In this document: positions 52,606-64,000 of the stretch, one piece after another
How the letters are laid out: every line of letters begins with the position of its first letter
Numbering within the stretch: position 1 is the first letter of the stretch
NCBI GenBank assembly: GCA_016790635.1
Contig: JAEUOR010000047.1
Location: forward strand, 57,227-121,226
Direction of reading: 5' to 3'
From: Burkholderiales bacterium
Lineage (GTDB): Bacteria > Pseudomonadota > Gammaproteobacteria > Burkholderiales > JAEUOS01
DNA: 64,000 bases
The notes under the pieces: generated by a model
The model's database searches: none
Seen by the model: only the letters and a program-made list of their open reading frames with translations
What the model was told of the DNA's origin: nothing
Made by a program: the position numbers and the translations under genes

Positions 52606-53951
52606 CCCTGGCCTCGACCGTCCTGGCTTTTATCCTGGCGCTCGGCATCCTGATCGCCTTCCATGAATTCGGACACTACGCGGCGGCGCGCCTGTGCGGC
52701 GTCAAGGTGTTGCGCTACTGCCTGGGCTTCGGCAAGCCGATCGTCATGCGCCGCTTCGGCCGCGACCAGACGGAATGGGCGATCGCCGCCTTCCCGCTGG
52801 GCGGCTATGTGAAGCTCCTGGGCCACGATCCCGACGAAGTGGTGCCCGCGCAGGACGCACACCGCTCGTTCAGCGCGCAACCGGTGGCCCGGCGCATCAT
52901 CATCATCGCGGCCGGCCCGTTGGCCAACTTCATCCTCGCCATCGCCCTCTACTGGGGGCTGGCGGTGGGCGGCGTCGAGGAACCGCCGGCCCAGGTGGCC
53001 GCGCCGATCAGCGGTTCACCGGCCGCCCTGGCCGGCCTGCGCGACGGCGACCTGGTCGTCGCGGCTGGCGGCGCGCCGATCCGCTCGTGGAACGACCTGC
53101 ACTGGCGCTTGCTGCGCGCGGCTGACGAACGGACGACGCTGCGCATCGAGACGCGCGACCTGAAGGGCGGCATCGCCTTTCCACACCTGGATTTCTCGCG
53201 CCTGGAAAAGCTCGAGCTCGAAGGCGACTTCATGAAGAGCGTCGGCCTGGCGCTCCATCGGCCGCCGCCGCGCGTGATCGATGCCGAGCCCGGCTCGCCG
53301 GCGGCGCGCGCGGGCCTGGCGGCCGGCGACACGGTGCTCGCAGTCGATGGCCGCCCGGTCGCCAGCGCCGACGCCTTCGTCGCCGCGATGCGCGCGGCGC
53401 CCGGGCGCGAGGTCAGGATACGCGTCGCCGGTACGGCCGGCGCGACCCGCGATGTTGCCCTTACGCCGACCGCCGTGTCGAGCGCCGGCACGACCATCGG
53501 CCGCATCGGCGCGCGCATCAGCGACCGGCCCGCGCCGGTGCTGGTGCGCTACGGATTCACCGAAGGCCTCGCGCGTGGATTCCAGCAGACCTGGGAGACC
53601 TCGGTCTTCAGCCTCAAGATGCTGGGCAAGATGGTCATCGGCGAGGTGTCCTGGCGCAACCTGTCCGGGCCGGTCACGATCGCCGACTACGCGGGCAAGA
53701 CCGCGCGCCTGGGGCTGGAGTACTACCTCAACTTCCTGGCACTGGTCAGTGTGAGCCTGGGAGTGCTCAACCTGCTGCCGATCCCGCTGCTCGACGGCGG
53801 GCATCTGATGTATTATTTTGTCGAGATTCTGCGTGGCAAGCCGGTGTCGGCGCGCGTCGCCGAGTTCGGTTCCCGGCTGGGACTGGCCATCGTCATGATG
53901 ACCATGACTTTGGCCTTGTTCAACGACATACATCGGCTGTTGGCCGGTTGA
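52602..53951 (+). CDS. rseP: Site-2 protease RseP
   Basis: A 449-residue membrane zinc protease: [11 protein letters not shown] (HExxH) in TM1, two periplasmic PDZ-like domains, and the second metal motif in [13 protein letters not shown]. It cleaves anti-sigma factor RseA and signal-peptide remnants. ATG overlaps the dxr stop (ATGA). Confidence 0.96.
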   Translation: MTLASTVLAFILALGILIAFHEFGHYAAARLCGVKVLRYCLGFGKPIVMRRFGRDQTEWAIAAFPLGGYVKLLGHDPDEVVPAQDAHRSFSAQPVARRIIIIAAGPLANFILAIALYWGLAVGGVEEPPAQVAAPISGSPAALAGLRDGDLVVAAGGAPIRSWNDLHWRLLRAADERTTLRIETRDLKGGIAFPHLDFSRLEKLELEGDFMKSVGLALHRPPPRVIDAEPGSPAARAGLAAGDTVLAVDGRPVASADAFVAAMRAAPGREVRIRVAGTAGATRDVALTPTAVSSAGTTIGRIGARISDRPAPVLVRYGFTEGLARGFQQTWETSVFSLKMLGKMVIGEVSWRNLSGPVTIADYAGKTARLGLEYYLNFLALVSVSLGVLNLLPIPLLDGGHLMYYFVEILRGKPVSARVAEFGSRLGLAIVMMTMTLALFNDIHRLLAG

Positions 53952-53968
53952 TCCTACTGCGTATCTCC

Positions 53969-56263
53969 ATGCGCCTGCCGCGCCAGCTTTGCCGATGGTT
54001 CGTCCCCTTGTTCCTGGCCGTCCTGGCCGTGCCCGCATTCGCGCAGGGTTTCGCACCCTTCGTGATCCGCGACATCCGCGTCGAGGGCGTGCAGCGCACC
54101 GAGGCCGGCACCGTGTTCAGCTACCTGCCGGTCAAGGTGGGCGAGCGCATGACCGAGGAACGCGCCTCGCAGGCGATCCGCGCGCTCTTTGCCACCGGCT
54201 TCTTCAAGGACGTGCGCATCGAGGTCGAGGGCGACGTCCTGATCGTGGTCATCGAGGAACGACCGGCGATCGCGCAGGTTGACTTCATCGGCCTCAAGGC
54301 CTTCGAGCGCGATGCCGTGCGCAAGGCGGTGCGCGAGGTGGGGCTCGCCGAGGGTCGCATCTTCGATCGCGCCGTGCTCGATCGCGCCGAGCAGGAACTG
54401 AAGCGCCAGTACCTGACACGCGGCCTGTACGGTGTCGCGATCACGACCACGGTCACGCCGCTGGACCGCAATCGCGTCGGCATCAACTTCACCGTCGAGG
54501 AAGGCGAGGTCGCGAAGATCCGCAAGATCAACATCGTCGGCGCGAGCGCGTTTCGGGAGGCGGTCCTGCTCGATGAATTCGAGCTCTCCGAGGGTGGCTG
54601 GTTCTCGTGGTACACCAAGGACAACCAGTATTCGCGCCAGAAACTCACTGCCGACCTGGAGGCGCTGCGCTCGTTCTACCTGAACCGCGGCTACCTCGAG
54701 TTCGCCGTCGAGTCGACGCAGGTGTCGATCACGCCGGACAAGAAGGACATCTACATCACCATCGGGATCACCGAGGGCAAGCGTTTCACCGTCTCCGAGA
54801 TCAAGTTCGCCGGCGACCTGGTGGTGGCCGAGGCCGACTTGCGCCGGCTGCTCGAGATCAAGCCGGGCGACGTGTTCAACGGCGAGCGCCTGTCCGCGTC
54901 GACCAAGAAGATCCAGGATCGCCTCGGCAACGAGGGCTACGCCTTCGCCAACGCCAACGCCGCGCCGCAGCTCGATCGTGACAAGCAGACCGTCTCCTTC
55001 ACCGTCTATGTCGATCCGGGCCGGCGCGTCTACGTGCGACGCATCAACGTGGCCGGCAACACGCGCACCCGCGACGAGGTGGTGCGCCGCGAGATGCGCC
55101 AGCTGGAGGGCTCGTACTACGACGGCGAGAAGATCGCCGAGTCGCGCAAGCGCCTCGAGCGCCTCAACTACTTCAAGGAAACCTCGATCGAGACGCCGCC
55201 GGTGGCCGGTGCGGCCGACCAGGTCGACGTCAACGTCAAGATCGAGGAAAAGCCGACCGGCCAGCTGCTGCTCGGTGCCGGGTTCTCGAGCGCCGACAAG
55301 CTGGTGCTGTCGACCTCGATCTCGCAGCAGAACATCTTCGGCAGCGGCAAGTTCATTTCGGCGTCGGTCTCCACCGGCCGCACCAACAAGATCTACTCGC
55401 TGTCGCACAACGATCCGTACTTCACCGTCGATGGCGTGAGCCGCGCCTTCGACATCTATCACCGCGACTTCAACGCCGCCAATGTCAACCTGGGCGACTA
55501 CCGGACCTCCAGCACCGGCGGCGGCGTTCGTTTCGGCTACCCGTACACCTCGATCGACACCCTCGTGTTCGGCATTGCCGCCGACTACACGCAGTTTTCG
55601 CTGGGCGCGCTGGCGCCGCCGCGCCTCCTGAACTACGTCAACACCTACTCCTCGACGGTCGCGACGCTGCCCGGCACGCTCGCCTGGTTCCGTGATACCC
55701 GCGACAGCGCGGTGTTTCCGCGTTCGGGCCGTTTTCAGAACGCGAGCGCCGAGATCGGGCTGCCCGGCGGCAACGTGCAGTACTGGCGCCTGAACTACGT
55801 GCAACGCTGGTACTACCCGGTGGCGAAGAACTACACCATCTATCTGCGCGGCGAGGTGGGTGTCGGCGAGGGCATCGGCAAGCCGCTGCCCTTCAACAAG
55901 CGCTTCTACGGCGGCGGCATCGGCTCGGTGCGCGGCTTCGACACCAATTCGCTCGGTCCGCGCGATACCGACGGCAGCATCCTGGGTGGCACGCGCCGCT
56001 TTACCGCGACCGCGGAGTTCCTGTTCCCGTTCCCCGGGCTGGAAAAGGATCGCTCGGTGCGCCTGGCCGCCTTCACCGACTTCGGCCAGGTCTCGGGCGG
56101 CGACGGCGTCACCGCGTCCGGTCCGGTACGCTACTCGGTCGGGGTGGGGCTCGACTGGCAGTCGCCCTTCGGCCCCCTGCGCATCAGCTGGGCACTGCCC
56201 CTGAACCTGCAGCCCAACGACCGCACCCAGAGGCTGCAGTTCACTGCCGGCACGACCTTCTGA
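53969..56263 (+). CDS. bamA: Outer membrane protein assembly factor BamA
   Basis: A 764-residue BamA: signal peptide (MRLPRQLCRWFVPLFLAVLA, cleaved after AFAQ), five POTRA domains starting at FVIRDIRVEGVQRTEAGTVF, and a 16-strand barrel with the conserved VRGF loop (GSVRGFDTN) and a terminal Phe. I start at ATG 53969 because its signal peptide is clean; a TTG at 53948 overlaps the rseP stop. It inserts outer-membrane proteins and partners with the BamE fusion encoded here at 37882. Confidence 0.97.
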   Translation: MRLPRQLCRWFVPLFLAVLAVPAFAQGFAPFVIRDIRVEGVQRTEAGTVFSYLPVKVGERMTEERASQAIRALFATGFFKDVRIEVEGDVLIVVIEERPAIAQVDFIGLKAFERDAVRKAVREVGLAEGRIFDRAVLDRAEQELKRQYLTRGLYGVAITTTVTPLDRNRVGINFTVEEGEVAKIRKINIVGASAFREAVLLDEFELSEGGWFSWYTKDNQYSRQKLTADLEALRSFYLNRGYLEFAVESTQVSITPDKKDIYITIGITEGKRFTVSEIKFAGDLVVAEADLRRLLEIKPGDVFNGERLSASTKKIQDRLGNEGYAFANANAAPQLDRDKQTVSFTVYVDPGRRVYVRRINVAGNTRTRDEVVRREMRQLEGSYYDGEKIAESRKRLERLNYFKETSIETPPVAGAADQVDVNVKIEEKPTGQLLLGAGFSSADKLVLSTSISQQNIFGSGKFISASVSTGRTNKIYSLSHNDPYFTVDGVSRAFDIYHRDFNAANVNLGDYRTSSTGGGVRFGYPYTSIDTLVFGIAADYTQFSLGALAPPRLLNYVNTYSSTVATLPGTLAWFRDTRDSAVFPRSGRFQNASAEIGLPGGNVQYWRLNYVQRWYYPVAKNYTIYLRGEVGVGEGIGKPLPFNKRFYGGGIGSVRGFDTNSLGPRDTDGSILGGTRRFTATAEFLFPFPGLEKDRSVRLAAFTDFGQVSGGDGVTASGPVRYSVGVGLDWQSPFGPLRISWALPLNLQPNDRTQRLQFTAGTTF

Positions 56264-56283
56264 CGGCGCGCCGCGCGGCGCGG

Positions 56284-56289
56284 TAAAAT
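56284..56289 (+). promoter_or_regulatory. -10-like element TAAAAT before skp
   Basis: TAAAAT (five of six) lies 38 bases before the skp start, after a GC-rich palindrome (about 56267-56283). It could mark an internal promoter, but no -35 is evident. Confidence 0.3.
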
Positions 56290-56321
56290 AGCGGTTGTCC
56301 CGGATTCGAGGTCCAAGATCG

Positions 56322-56822
56322 ATGATGAAGTCATGGAAAGCCGCTGCCGCCGGCGCGCTGTTGCTGGCGAGCGTCGGTGCAGTAGCGCAAAGCAAGATCG
56401 GGTTTGTCAACACCGAGCGCATCTTTCGCGAGTCGGAGCCGGCGCGGCGCGCCGAGAAGAAGCTGGAGGGCGAGTTCTCGCGCCGCGAGCGCGAACTCAA
56501 CGACCTCGGCAACCGGCTGCGCAGCGAGTCGGAGAAATTCGACAAGGATTCGCCGGTCCTGTCGGAGACCCAGCGCAACCAGCGTCAACGTACCTTGGCC
56601 GAGCTTGATCGTGATTTCCAGCGCAAGCAGCGCGAGTTCCGCGAAGACGTCAATCAGCGCCGCAACGAGGAATTCGCCTCGGTCCTGCAGTCAGCCAACC
56701 GGGCCCTCAAGTCGATCGCCGAGCGCGAGGGCTTCGACGCGGTGTTCCAGGACGCCGCGTATGCCAACCCCAAGCTCGACCTGACCGACAAGGTGCTCAA
56801 GGCCTTGGCCGACGCCAAGTAA
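56322..56822 (+). CDS. skp: OmpH/Skp-family periplasmic chaperone
   Basis: A 166-residue protein: signal peptide cleaved after AVAQ, then KIGFVNTERIFRES and a long coiled coil with alternating Arg and Glu. Skp trimers carry unfolded outer-membrane proteins to the Bam complex. An in-frame second ATG is three bases on. It lies between bamA and lpxD as usual. Confidence 0.94.
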   Translation: MMKSWKAAAAGALLLASVGAVAQSKIGFVNTERIFRESEPARRAEKKLEGEFSRRERELNDLGNRLRSESEKFDKDSPVLSETQRNQRQRTLAELDRDFQRKQREFREDVNQRRNEEFASVLQSANRALKSIAEREGFDAVFQDAAYANPKLDLTDKVLKALADAK

Positions 56823-56832
56823 GCCGCGCGCC

Positions 56833-57813
56833 ATGGGTGGGCGCGCCTTCACTCTCGCCGAACTCGCACAGGCCACGGGTGCAGCCGCCCGCGGCGACGG
56901 GCAGACGCTGATCCGGCGCTGCGCCACGCTCGCCTCGGCCGGCCGCGGCGACATCGCCTTCCTCGCCAATCCGCGCTACCGCGCCGCCCTGGCCGACTGC
57001 CGGGCTTCGGCCGTCATCATCGCTCCCGATCTCGCTGCCGGCACGAACCTGCCCGCGCTCGTGCATGCCAACCCGTATGCCTGCTTCGCCCGGGTGGCGA
57101 CCCTGCTCGATCCGACGCCGGCGCCGCTGCCCGGCATCCACCCGACTGCGACAGTGGCGGCCGATGTGCAACTGGGCGAGGGTGTCTCGATCGGTCCGCA
57201 GGTGGTGGTCGCGGCCGGCGCGGTGATCGGCCCGCACAGCGTCCTGCATGCGCACGCAACGGTGTGCCACGGTGTCAGGATCGGCGCGCGCGCGATCCTG
57301 CATCCGCAGTCGGTGATCGGCAGCGACGGCTTCGGCATCGCGCGCGAGGACGGGCGCTGGATCAAGATTCCGCAGACCGGCAGCGTGGTGCTGGGCGACG
57401 ATGTCGAGGTCGGCGCCGGCACCACCATCGACCGCGGGGCGCTCGACGACACCGTGATCGGCGACGGCGTCAAGTTCGACAACCAGATTCAGGTCGGGCA
57501 CAACGTGCGCATCGGCGCGCATACCGCGCTGGCGGGCTGCGTCGGCATCGCCGGCAGCGCGGTCATCGGCGCGCATTGCGAGATTGGCGGCGGCGCCATC
57601 ATCCTGGGGCATCTGGAGATCTGCGACCGGGTGCGCGTCTCGGCCGGCACGCTTGTCACCAAGTCGATCCGCACGCCCGGCGTCTACAGCGGAGCCTATC
57701 CGTTCGGCCCGCACCGCGAGTGGCTCAAGGGTGCCGCGCAGGTGCGCCACCTGGACGAACTGGTCGAACGTATCGCGGCGCTCGAACTGCGCCTGAAGGA
57801 ACTGGAGGAGTAA
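56833..57813 (+). CDS. lpxD: UDP-3-O-acyl-glucosamine N-acyltransferase
   Basis: A 326-residue LpxD: an N-terminal uridine-binding domain, then hexapeptide repeats of a left-handed beta-helix, with the catalytic His in [18 protein letters not shown] and a SDGFGIARE segment. It adds the second hydroxyacyl chain in lipid A synthesis. Follows skp by ten bases. Confidence 0.96.
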   Translation: MGGRAFTLAELAQATGAAARGDGQTLIRRCATLASAGRGDIAFLANPRYRAALADCRASAVIIAPDLAAGTNLPALVHANPYACFARVATLLDPTPAPLPGIHPTATVAADVQLGEGVSIGPQVVVAAGAVIGPHSVLHAHATVCHGVRIGARAILHPQSVIGSDGFGIAREDGRWIKIPQTGSVVLGDDVEVGAGTTIDRGALDDTVIGDGVKFDNQIQVGHNVRIGAHTALAGCVGIAGSAVIGAHCEIGGGAIILGHLEICDRVRVSAGTLVTKSIRTPGVYSGAYPFGPHREWLKGAAQVRHLDELVERIAALELRLKELEE

Positions 57814-57815
57814 GC

Positions 57816-58286
57816 ATGACTGCGATGGACATCCGTGCCATTCTCGAACACCTGCCGCATCGTTATCCCATGCTGCTGGTCGACCGGGTGCTCGAGGTCA
57901 AGGCGGGCGAGAGCATCCATGCGCTCAAGAACGTGAGCGTCAACGAGCCCTTTTTCACCGGGCATTTCCCGCACGTGCCGGTCATGCCGGGAGTGCTGAT
58001 GCTCGAGGCGCTCGCGCAGGCGGCGGCGATCCTGTCCTTCGTCACCCTGGGCACCCGGCCCGACGACAAGTCGGTCTACTACTTCGTCGGCATCGACGGT
58101 GCGCGCTTCAAGCGCCCGGTGGCGCCGGGCGACCAGTTGCACCTGCACGTGGCGCAGGACGGCCCGGTGCGGCGCGGACTATGGAAGTTCAAGGCCCAGG
58201 GCCGGGTCGACGGCAATCTGGCGGTCGAGGCCGGGCTGATGTGCACCGTGCGCACCATCGAAGGCGCCGACGCGCCGACGCCATGA
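57816..58286 (+). CDS. fabZ: 3-hydroxyacyl-ACP dehydratase FabZ
   Basis: A 156-residue hot-dog dehydratase: [15 protein letters not shown], the [23 protein letters not shown] catalytic helix with His and Glu, and [14 protein letters not shown]. It dehydrates 3-hydroxyacyl-ACP in fatty-acid synthesis and competes with LpxA and LpxD for the same substrate. GGAGG precedes the ATG. Confidence 0.96.
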   Translation: MTAMDIRAILEHLPHRYPMLLVDRVLEVKAGESIHALKNVSVNEPFFTGHFPHVPVMPGVLMLEALAQAAAILSFVTLGTRPDDKSVYYFVGIDGARFKRPVAPGDQLHLHVAQDGPVRRGLWKFKAQGRVDGNLAVEAGLMCTVRTIEGADAPTP

Positions 58287-59056
58287 GCGCACGCATCCAT
58301 CCGACCGCGCTGGTCGACCCCGGCGCGCAGCTGGACGCCGATGTCGAGGTCGGCGCCTACACGGTGATCGGCGCCGGGGTACGCATCGGCGCGGGCACGC
58401 GCATCGGTCCGCATTGCGTCATCGAGGGGCCGACCAGCCTCGGGCGCGGCAATCGCGTCTGGCAGTTCTGCTCGCTGGGCGGCGCCCCGCAGGACAAAAA
58501 GTACCGGGACGAGCCGACGCGACTGGAGATCGGCGACGGCAACACCATCCGCGAGTTCTGCACCTTCAATCGCGGCACCGCGCAGGACGCCGGCGTGACC
58601 CGGGTGGGCAACGACAACTGGATCATGGCCTACGTGCACCTGGCGCACGATTGCCAGGTCGGCGATCACACCATCTTTGCCAACAACGCCCAGCTGGCCG
58701 GGCACGTGCACGTCGGCGACTGGGCCATCCTGGGGGGCTTCACCGTCGTGCACCAGTTCGTGCGCATCGGCGCGCACTCGATGTCGGCCATGGGGGCGAT
58801 CCTCTTCAAGGACCTGCCGCCCTACGTGACCTGCGGCGGCAATCCGGCGGCGCCGCACGGCATCAACGCCGAAGGCCTGAAGCGGCGCGGTTTCACGCCG
58901 GCGCGCGTGGAAGCGGTGCGGCGCGCCTACAAGACACTCTACAAGTCGCAGCTGCTGTTCGAGGACGCGCGACGCGAGCTCGCGGGGCAGGACGACGCCG
59001 ACGTGCGCCTGCTGGCCGGCTTTCTGGCGGCATCATCGCGCGGCATCATGCGGTGA
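58283..59056 (+). CDS. lpxA: UDP-N-acetylglucosamine acyltransferase
   Basis: A 257-residue left-handed beta-helix acyltransferase: [15 protein letters not shown] start, hexapeptide repeats, [12 protein letters not shown] catalytic His and [12 protein letters not shown]. First committed step of lipid A synthesis. Overlaps fabZ (ATGA) and lpxB (GTGA). Confidence 0.97.
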   Translation: MSARIHPTALVDPGAQLDADVEVGAYTVIGAGVRIGAGTRIGPHCVIEGPTSLGRGNRVWQFCSLGGAPQDKKYRDEPTRLEIGDGNTIREFCTFNRGTAQDAGVTRVGNDNWIMAYVHLAHDCQVGDHTIFANNAQLAGHVHVGDWAILGGFTVVHQFVRIGAHSMSAMGAILFKDLPPYVTCGGNPAAPHGINAEGLKRRGFTPARVEAVRRAYKTLYKSQLLFEDARRELAGQDDADVRLLAGFLAASSRGIMR

Positions 59057-60213
59057 AGGCGCCCGGGCCGCGCATCGCCATGGTCGCCGGCGAGGCGTCC
59101 GGCGACATGCTCGCGGCCCACTTGATCGAGGCGCTGGCCGCACGCCTGCCCGAAGCGCGTTTTTTCGGCATCGGCGGTGCGGGCATGCGCGCGCAGGGCT
59201 TCGACGCCTGGTGGGACTGCGAGCGCCTGGCCGTGCGTGGCTATGTCGAGGTGCTGCGCCACTATCGCGGCATCGTCGCCTTGCGCCGCCAGTTGCGCGC
59301 GCGCTTGCTGGCCGACCCGCCCGACCTTTTCATCGGCGTCGACGCGCCGGACTTCAACTTGGACCTCGAGACCGGGCTCCGGCAGCGCGGCGTGCGCACG
59401 GCGCACTTCGTGAGCCCCTCGGTGTGGGCCTGGCGCGGCGGACGCATGCGGCGCATCGCGGCCGCGGTGGAGCACATGCTGTGCCTGTTTCCGTTCGAGG
59501 AGCCGCTGTACCGGCGTGCCGGCGTCGCAGCGACCTACGTGGGCCATCCGCTGGCCGACGTGATCCCCGCCGAACCCGACCGTGCCGCCGCGCGCCTGGC
59601 GCTCGGGCTGCCTGCCACGGGCCGGGTGGTGGCCCTCCTGCCCGGCAGCCGCCAGAGCGAGCTGGCCTCCCTGGCAGACCGCTTCGCTGCCGCGGCGCAG
59701 CTCCTGGCCAGGCAGGATGCGGCGCTCTCCTTCGTGGTGCCGCTGGCCAACGAGGCCACCGCCGCCCAGTGGCGCGCGGCCGTGGCGCGCCAGGGCGGGC
59801 CGCAGGGCGTCGTGGCCGTCGGCGGCGCGCGCGCCGCGCTGGCGGCCTGCGACGTGGCGCTGGTGGCGAGCGGCACCGCGACCCTGGAGGCCGCCCTCTT
59901 CAAGCGTCCGATGGTGATCGCGTATCACATGGCGCCGCTCTCCTGGGCGCTGATGCGGCGCATGCGCTATCAGCCCTGGGTCGGCCTGCCCAACATCCTG
60001 GCCGGCGAGTTCGTGGTGCCCGAGCTGCTGCAGGACGACGCCACGCCTGCCAACCTGGCGCAGGCGCTGGGCAACCTGCTCGCGGACACGGTGACGCAGA
60101 AGCGCATCGTCGCGCGCTTTCGCGCGCTGCACGACGAGCTCCGGCTGGGCATGGCCGGGCGCGCGGCCGCCGCCATCGAGACGGCGTTTTTTGGTGCTCC
60201 GGCGCGGGCGTAG
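59053..60213 (+). CDS. lpxB: Lipid A disaccharide synthase
   Basis: A 386-residue GT19 enzyme: [61 protein letters not shown] and [12 protein letters not shown]. It joins lipid X and UDP-diacylglucosamine. GTG start overlapping the lpxA stop; no nearby ATG. Confidence 0.96.
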   Translation: MKAPGPRIAMVAGEASGDMLAAHLIEALAARLPEARFFGIGGAGMRAQGFDAWWDCERLAVRGYVEVLRHYRGIVALRRQLRARLLADPPDLFIGVDAPDFNLDLETGLRQRGVRTAHFVSPSVWAWRGGRMRRIAAAVEHMLCLFPFEEPLYRRAGVAATYVGHPLADVIPAEPDRAAARLALGLPATGRVVALLPGSRQSELASLADRFAAAAQLLARQDAALSFVVPLANEATAAQWRAAVARQGGPQGVVAVGGARAALAACDVALVASGTATLEAALFKRPMVIAYHMAPLSWALMRRMRYQPWVGLPNILAGEFVVPELLQDDATPANLAQALGNLLADTVTQKRIVARFRALHDELRLGMAGRAAAAIETAFFGAPARA

Positions 60214-60222
60214 AATCCCTTG

Positions 60223-60903
60223 ATGGCGCGGACCAAGTCAGGAGATGCTGAGGTGCAGGCCGACCTCCTGGACGGGATCGACACGCGCATGCGGCGCATC
60301 AAGCCGCTGAAAAAGCCGCCGCCGCTGCGCGACCTGCTGATCTGCGGGGTCGACGAGGCTGGACGCGGTCCGCTGGCAGGTCCGGTGTACGCGGCGGCCG
60401 TGGTGCTCAACCCGGCCAAGCGCATCCGCGGCCTGGACGATTCCAAGCGGCTCTCTGCGGCCCAGCGCGAAAAGCTCGCGGTACGCATCCAGACCGAGGC
60501 GCTGGCCTTCGGCGTCGCGCACGCCACGGTGGAAGAGATCGACCGCATCAACATCCTGCAGGCCACGCTGTTGGCGATGCGCCGCGCGGTCGACAAGCTA
60601 CTGCTGCGGCCCGACGAGGTATGGGTCGACGGCAACCACGCGCCGCTCTTGGACTACCCGACGCGCGCCATCATCAAGGGGGACGCGCAGGTCGCCGCGA
60701 TCTCGGCAGCGTCGATCCTGGCCAAGACCGCGCGCGACCGCGAACTGGTGCAGATGGCCAAGGTCTACCCCGGCTACGGCTTCGAGCGGCACAAGGGCTA
60801 CGCGACCCAGATGCACCTGGAGATGATTCGCCTGCACGGCGCTTCGCCCGCGCATCGCCTGAGCTTCGCGCCGGTCAAGCACATCGTGGGACACCTGCTG
60901 TGA
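60223..60903 (+). CDS. rnhB: Ribonuclease HII
   Basis: A 226-residue RNase HII: active-site [19 protein letters not shown] (Asp, Glu), [17 protein letters not shown] and [13 protein letters not shown]. It removes ribonucleotides from DNA. About 35 N-terminal residues with several basic positions precede the fold; ATG 60289 would remove much of this extension. Confidence 0.95.
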   Translation: MARTKSGDAEVQADLLDGIDTRMRRIKPLKKPPPLRDLLICGVDEAGRGPLAGPVYAAAVVLNPAKRIRGLDDSKRLSAAQREKLAVRIQTEALAFGVAHATVEEIDRINILQATLLAMRRAVDKLLLRPDEVWVDGNHAPLLDYPTRAIIKGDAQVAAISAASILAKTARDRELVQMAKVYPGYGFERHKGYATQMHLEMIRLHGASPAHRLSFAPVKHIVGHLL

Positions 60904-61364
60904 GTTATCAGCTGTGGCTGCTGGCACACCTGCTGGGCGTGGTGGTGTGGGTGGGCGGCATGTTCTTCGCCCACATGGCGCTGCGCCCCGCGGCGGTCGA
61001 GACACTGGAGCCGCCGCAGCGCCTGCCGCTCCTGGCGGCGGCGCTGGGCCGCTTTTTCAACTGGGTGGCCGTGGCCATCGGCGTGATCCTGGTCTCCGGG
61101 GTGGCGATCATGCTGATCATGAAGGGCGCCGGCGGCAGGCTCGGCTGGCACATCCACGCCATGACCGCGATCGGGCTTGTGATGATGGCGATCTTCGGCC
61201 ATATCCGCTTCGCCGGCTTCATGCGCCTCACTCGCGCGGTCGCCGCGCGCGACTGGCCCGCCGGCGGGGCGGCGCTGGGGCAGATCCGCAAGTTGGTGGG
61301 CGTGAACCTGCTGCTGGGGTTGGCGACGACCGCGCTGGTGTTCGTGGGCCGCGGTCTGGCCTGA
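60900..61364 (+). CDS. CopD-like small membrane protein
   Basis: A 154-residue protein with four hydrophobic segments: [21 protein letters not shown], then [19 protein letters not shown], a His-containing [15 protein letters not shown] and a C-terminal helix. It resembles the CopD-domain family (copper-related) or related unnamed proteins. GTG start overlaps the rnhB stop (GTGA). Function unproven. Confidence 0.7.
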   Translation: MSYQLWLLAHLLGVVVWVGGMFFAHMALRPAAVETLEPPQRLPLLAAALGRFFNWVAVAIGVILVSGVAIMLIMKGAGGRLGWHIHAMTAIGLVMMAIFGHIRFAGFMRLTRAVAARDWPAGGAALGQIRKLVGVNLLLGLATTALVFVGRGLA

Positions 61365-61517
61365 ACCGATGGCCGGCCGCCGGGCCGCCCTACAGACCTC
61401 TCCGCGTGCGCCCGGCCGTGCAGCCCCTCGGGGCGCATGGCCCGGCGGGCGGGTGCCGGGCAGGCTGGCGCCGCCGCGGCAGTCCGGCACCGGCAGGGCC
61501 CTGGCGGATGAGCGGGG
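61365..61517. other. Convergent GC-rich spacer
   Basis: No convincing gene is seen; a short rightward Arg/Pro-rich ORF is judged spurious. GCCCC-TC-GGGGC (about 61425-61436) is a small hairpin between the convergent CopD-like and Bug genes, without T-tract. Confidence 0.4.
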
Positions 61518-62527
61518 TCAATCGGTGCGGATGTTCTTGTCTGCGATGAGCTTGGCGTAACGCCTTTTCTCGGCGGCGATGAGCGCGATGAACTGCGCAT
61601 TGCTCATCGCGCGCGGCAGCGCGCCTTGCGAAATGAAGCGGTCGCGCGTCTCGGGTTCGCTGACGACATCGCGTACATCTGCCGCAATCTTGTCGACGAT
61701 AGCCTGCGGCGTGCCTGCCGGGGCCAGCACCCCCAGCCAGGAGCCGGTCTCGTAGCCGGGCAGCGCGGCCTCCGCCATGGTCGGCACCTCGGGCAGGGCG
61801 GGAGAGCGCTGGCTGCTGGTGACCGCCATGCCGCGCAGCTTGCCGGACTTGACGTGGCCCACGGCCTCGAGCACGGTGGTGAAGAGGATGTTGACGTGGC
61901 CCGCCATCAGGTCGGTGACCGCCGGGCCGCCGCCCTTGTAGGGCACGTGCAGCATCTTGATGCCGGCCATGTCCTCGAAGATCTCGGCCGCCAGGTGTGG
62001 CGCGCCGCCCGCGCCGGAACTGGCGAAGCTGACCTTGCCCGGCTCCGCCTTGGCCATGGCGATGATGTCGCGCGGCGTCCTGGCGGCAAGTCCGGGGTAG
62101 GCCAGCATCACCAGCGGCAGGTCGGCGATGAAGTTGACCGGCGCAAAGGCGCTCTCGTGGTCGTAGGGCAGCTTCTTGTAGAGCGAGTTGTTGATCGCGA
62201 TCGTGCCGACGTTGCCGGTGATGAGGGTGTAACCATCGGGCTTGGCCTTGGCCGCCGCTTCCATGCCGACGATGCCCGCGGCGCCGCCGCGGTTCTCGAC
62301 CACCACCGACTGGCCCCATCTGGCCGTCAGGCGCTGCGCAACGATGCGCGCGCCGACATCGGTGCCCCCGCCCGGCGGGAAGGGCACCAGCATGGTCACC
62401 GGGCGGTTCGGGTAGGGGGCCTGCGCCGCTGCCGTCCCGATGCCGAGAGCGCAGAGGACCAGACAAAGGCCTCGCATCATGACCCGAGGCGATGCGAGGG
62501 ACGGGGCCGGCCGTGCGACGCGACGCA

Positions 62528-62528
<1 letters not shown>
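61518..62528 (-). CDS. Bug/TctC-family substrate-binding protein
   Basis: A 336-residue Bug receptor from ATG 62528, or 320 residues from ATG 62480, whose signal peptide (MMRGLCLVLCALGIGTAAAQ) looks more natural. Hallmarks: YPNRPVTMLVPFPPGGGTD, VVVENRGGAAGIVG, DGYTLITGN and LHVPYKGGGPAVTDLMAG. ATG 62528 overlaps the dehydratase stop (TGATG), indicating translational coupling with it. It probably captures a sugar acid or related carboxylate processed by that enzyme (inference). Confidence 0.9.

Positions 62529-64000
<1,472 letters not shown>

Noticed and set aside
53954..56578. 874-codon minus-strand frame opposite bamA
   Set aside because: Antisense shadow produced by third-position GC bias; bamA is certain on the plus strand.
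61369..61560. 63-codon rightward ORF after the CopD-like gene
   Set aside because: Low-complexity Arg/Pro/Gly product overlapping the convergent Bug gene; no Shine-Dalgarno.

Overview
The window is GC-rich (first impression well above 60 percent) chromosomal DNA from a betaproteobacterium, most likely of the order Burkholderiales. Three things point there: five Bug/TctC-type periplasmic receptors, a PEP-CTERM protein, and the canonical core block map / rpsB-tsf-pyrH-frr-uppS-cdsA-dxr-rseP-bamA-skp-lpxD-fabZ-lpxA-lpxB-rnhB with glnD beside it. I see no transposase, integrase, CRISPR array, rRNA or tRNA. No gene-free stretch exceeds 300 bases; the longest are 1306-1571 and 8650-8876.

Layout. 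(1) 1-8649 is accessory metabolism: a truncated Bug receptor, a PEP-CTERM protein, a Bug / signal-less BMP-domain / Bug trio, then a leftward set of Bug receptor, metallo-beta-lactamase-fold hydrolase, fumarylacetoacetase-family hydrolase and MFS transporter. (2) 8758-22930 is a rightward catabolic cluster behind a strong sigma-70-like promoter with a pseudo-palindrome at the expected transcription start. It holds a lone PaaA-like diiron protein, a small unknown protein, a TetR regulator, a MaoC-type hydratase, a PaaK-like CoA ligase, a thiolase, a three-gene ABC importer, a phthalate-dioxygenase-type reductase, an Nramp metal transporter, an amidohydrolase, a 93-residue unknown protein, a Rieske protein with a long inter-motif insertion, an SDR and an M20 amidohydrolase. 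It looks like a complete import, CoA-activation, oxygenation and beta-oxidation-like route for an unidentified acid. This is the best candidate for an undescribed system. (3) 22982-34166 is mixed: an exported methyltransferase, an AtuA pair with a HAD hydrolase, FMN-binding glutamate synthase-like protein, aldo/keto reductase, a PanB-fold protein lacking PanB metal ligands, a MlaC / SDR / sulfatase / Yip1 set and a DUF169 protein.

(4) 34184-37782 is a fur-led leftward unit carrying two membrane class III nucleotide cyclases. One has a histidine-rich membrane anchor and a [2Fe-2S] domain like the redox-controlled CyaC of Sinorhizobium meliloti. (5) 37845-42994 runs rightward: a BamE fused to an NTF2-like domain, dapB, then circularly permuted ATP-grasp, alpha-E and Anbu (proteasome-like) genes. 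(6) glnD and map run leftward, back to back with the rightward rpsB-to-rnhB block for translation, isoprenoid, phospholipid, outer-membrane-protein and lipid A biogenesis (45636-60903), many of whose genes overlap by 1-8 bases. (7) After a CopD-like membrane gene the window returns to accessory content: a Bug receptor translationally coupled to a truncated IlvD/Edd dehydratase.
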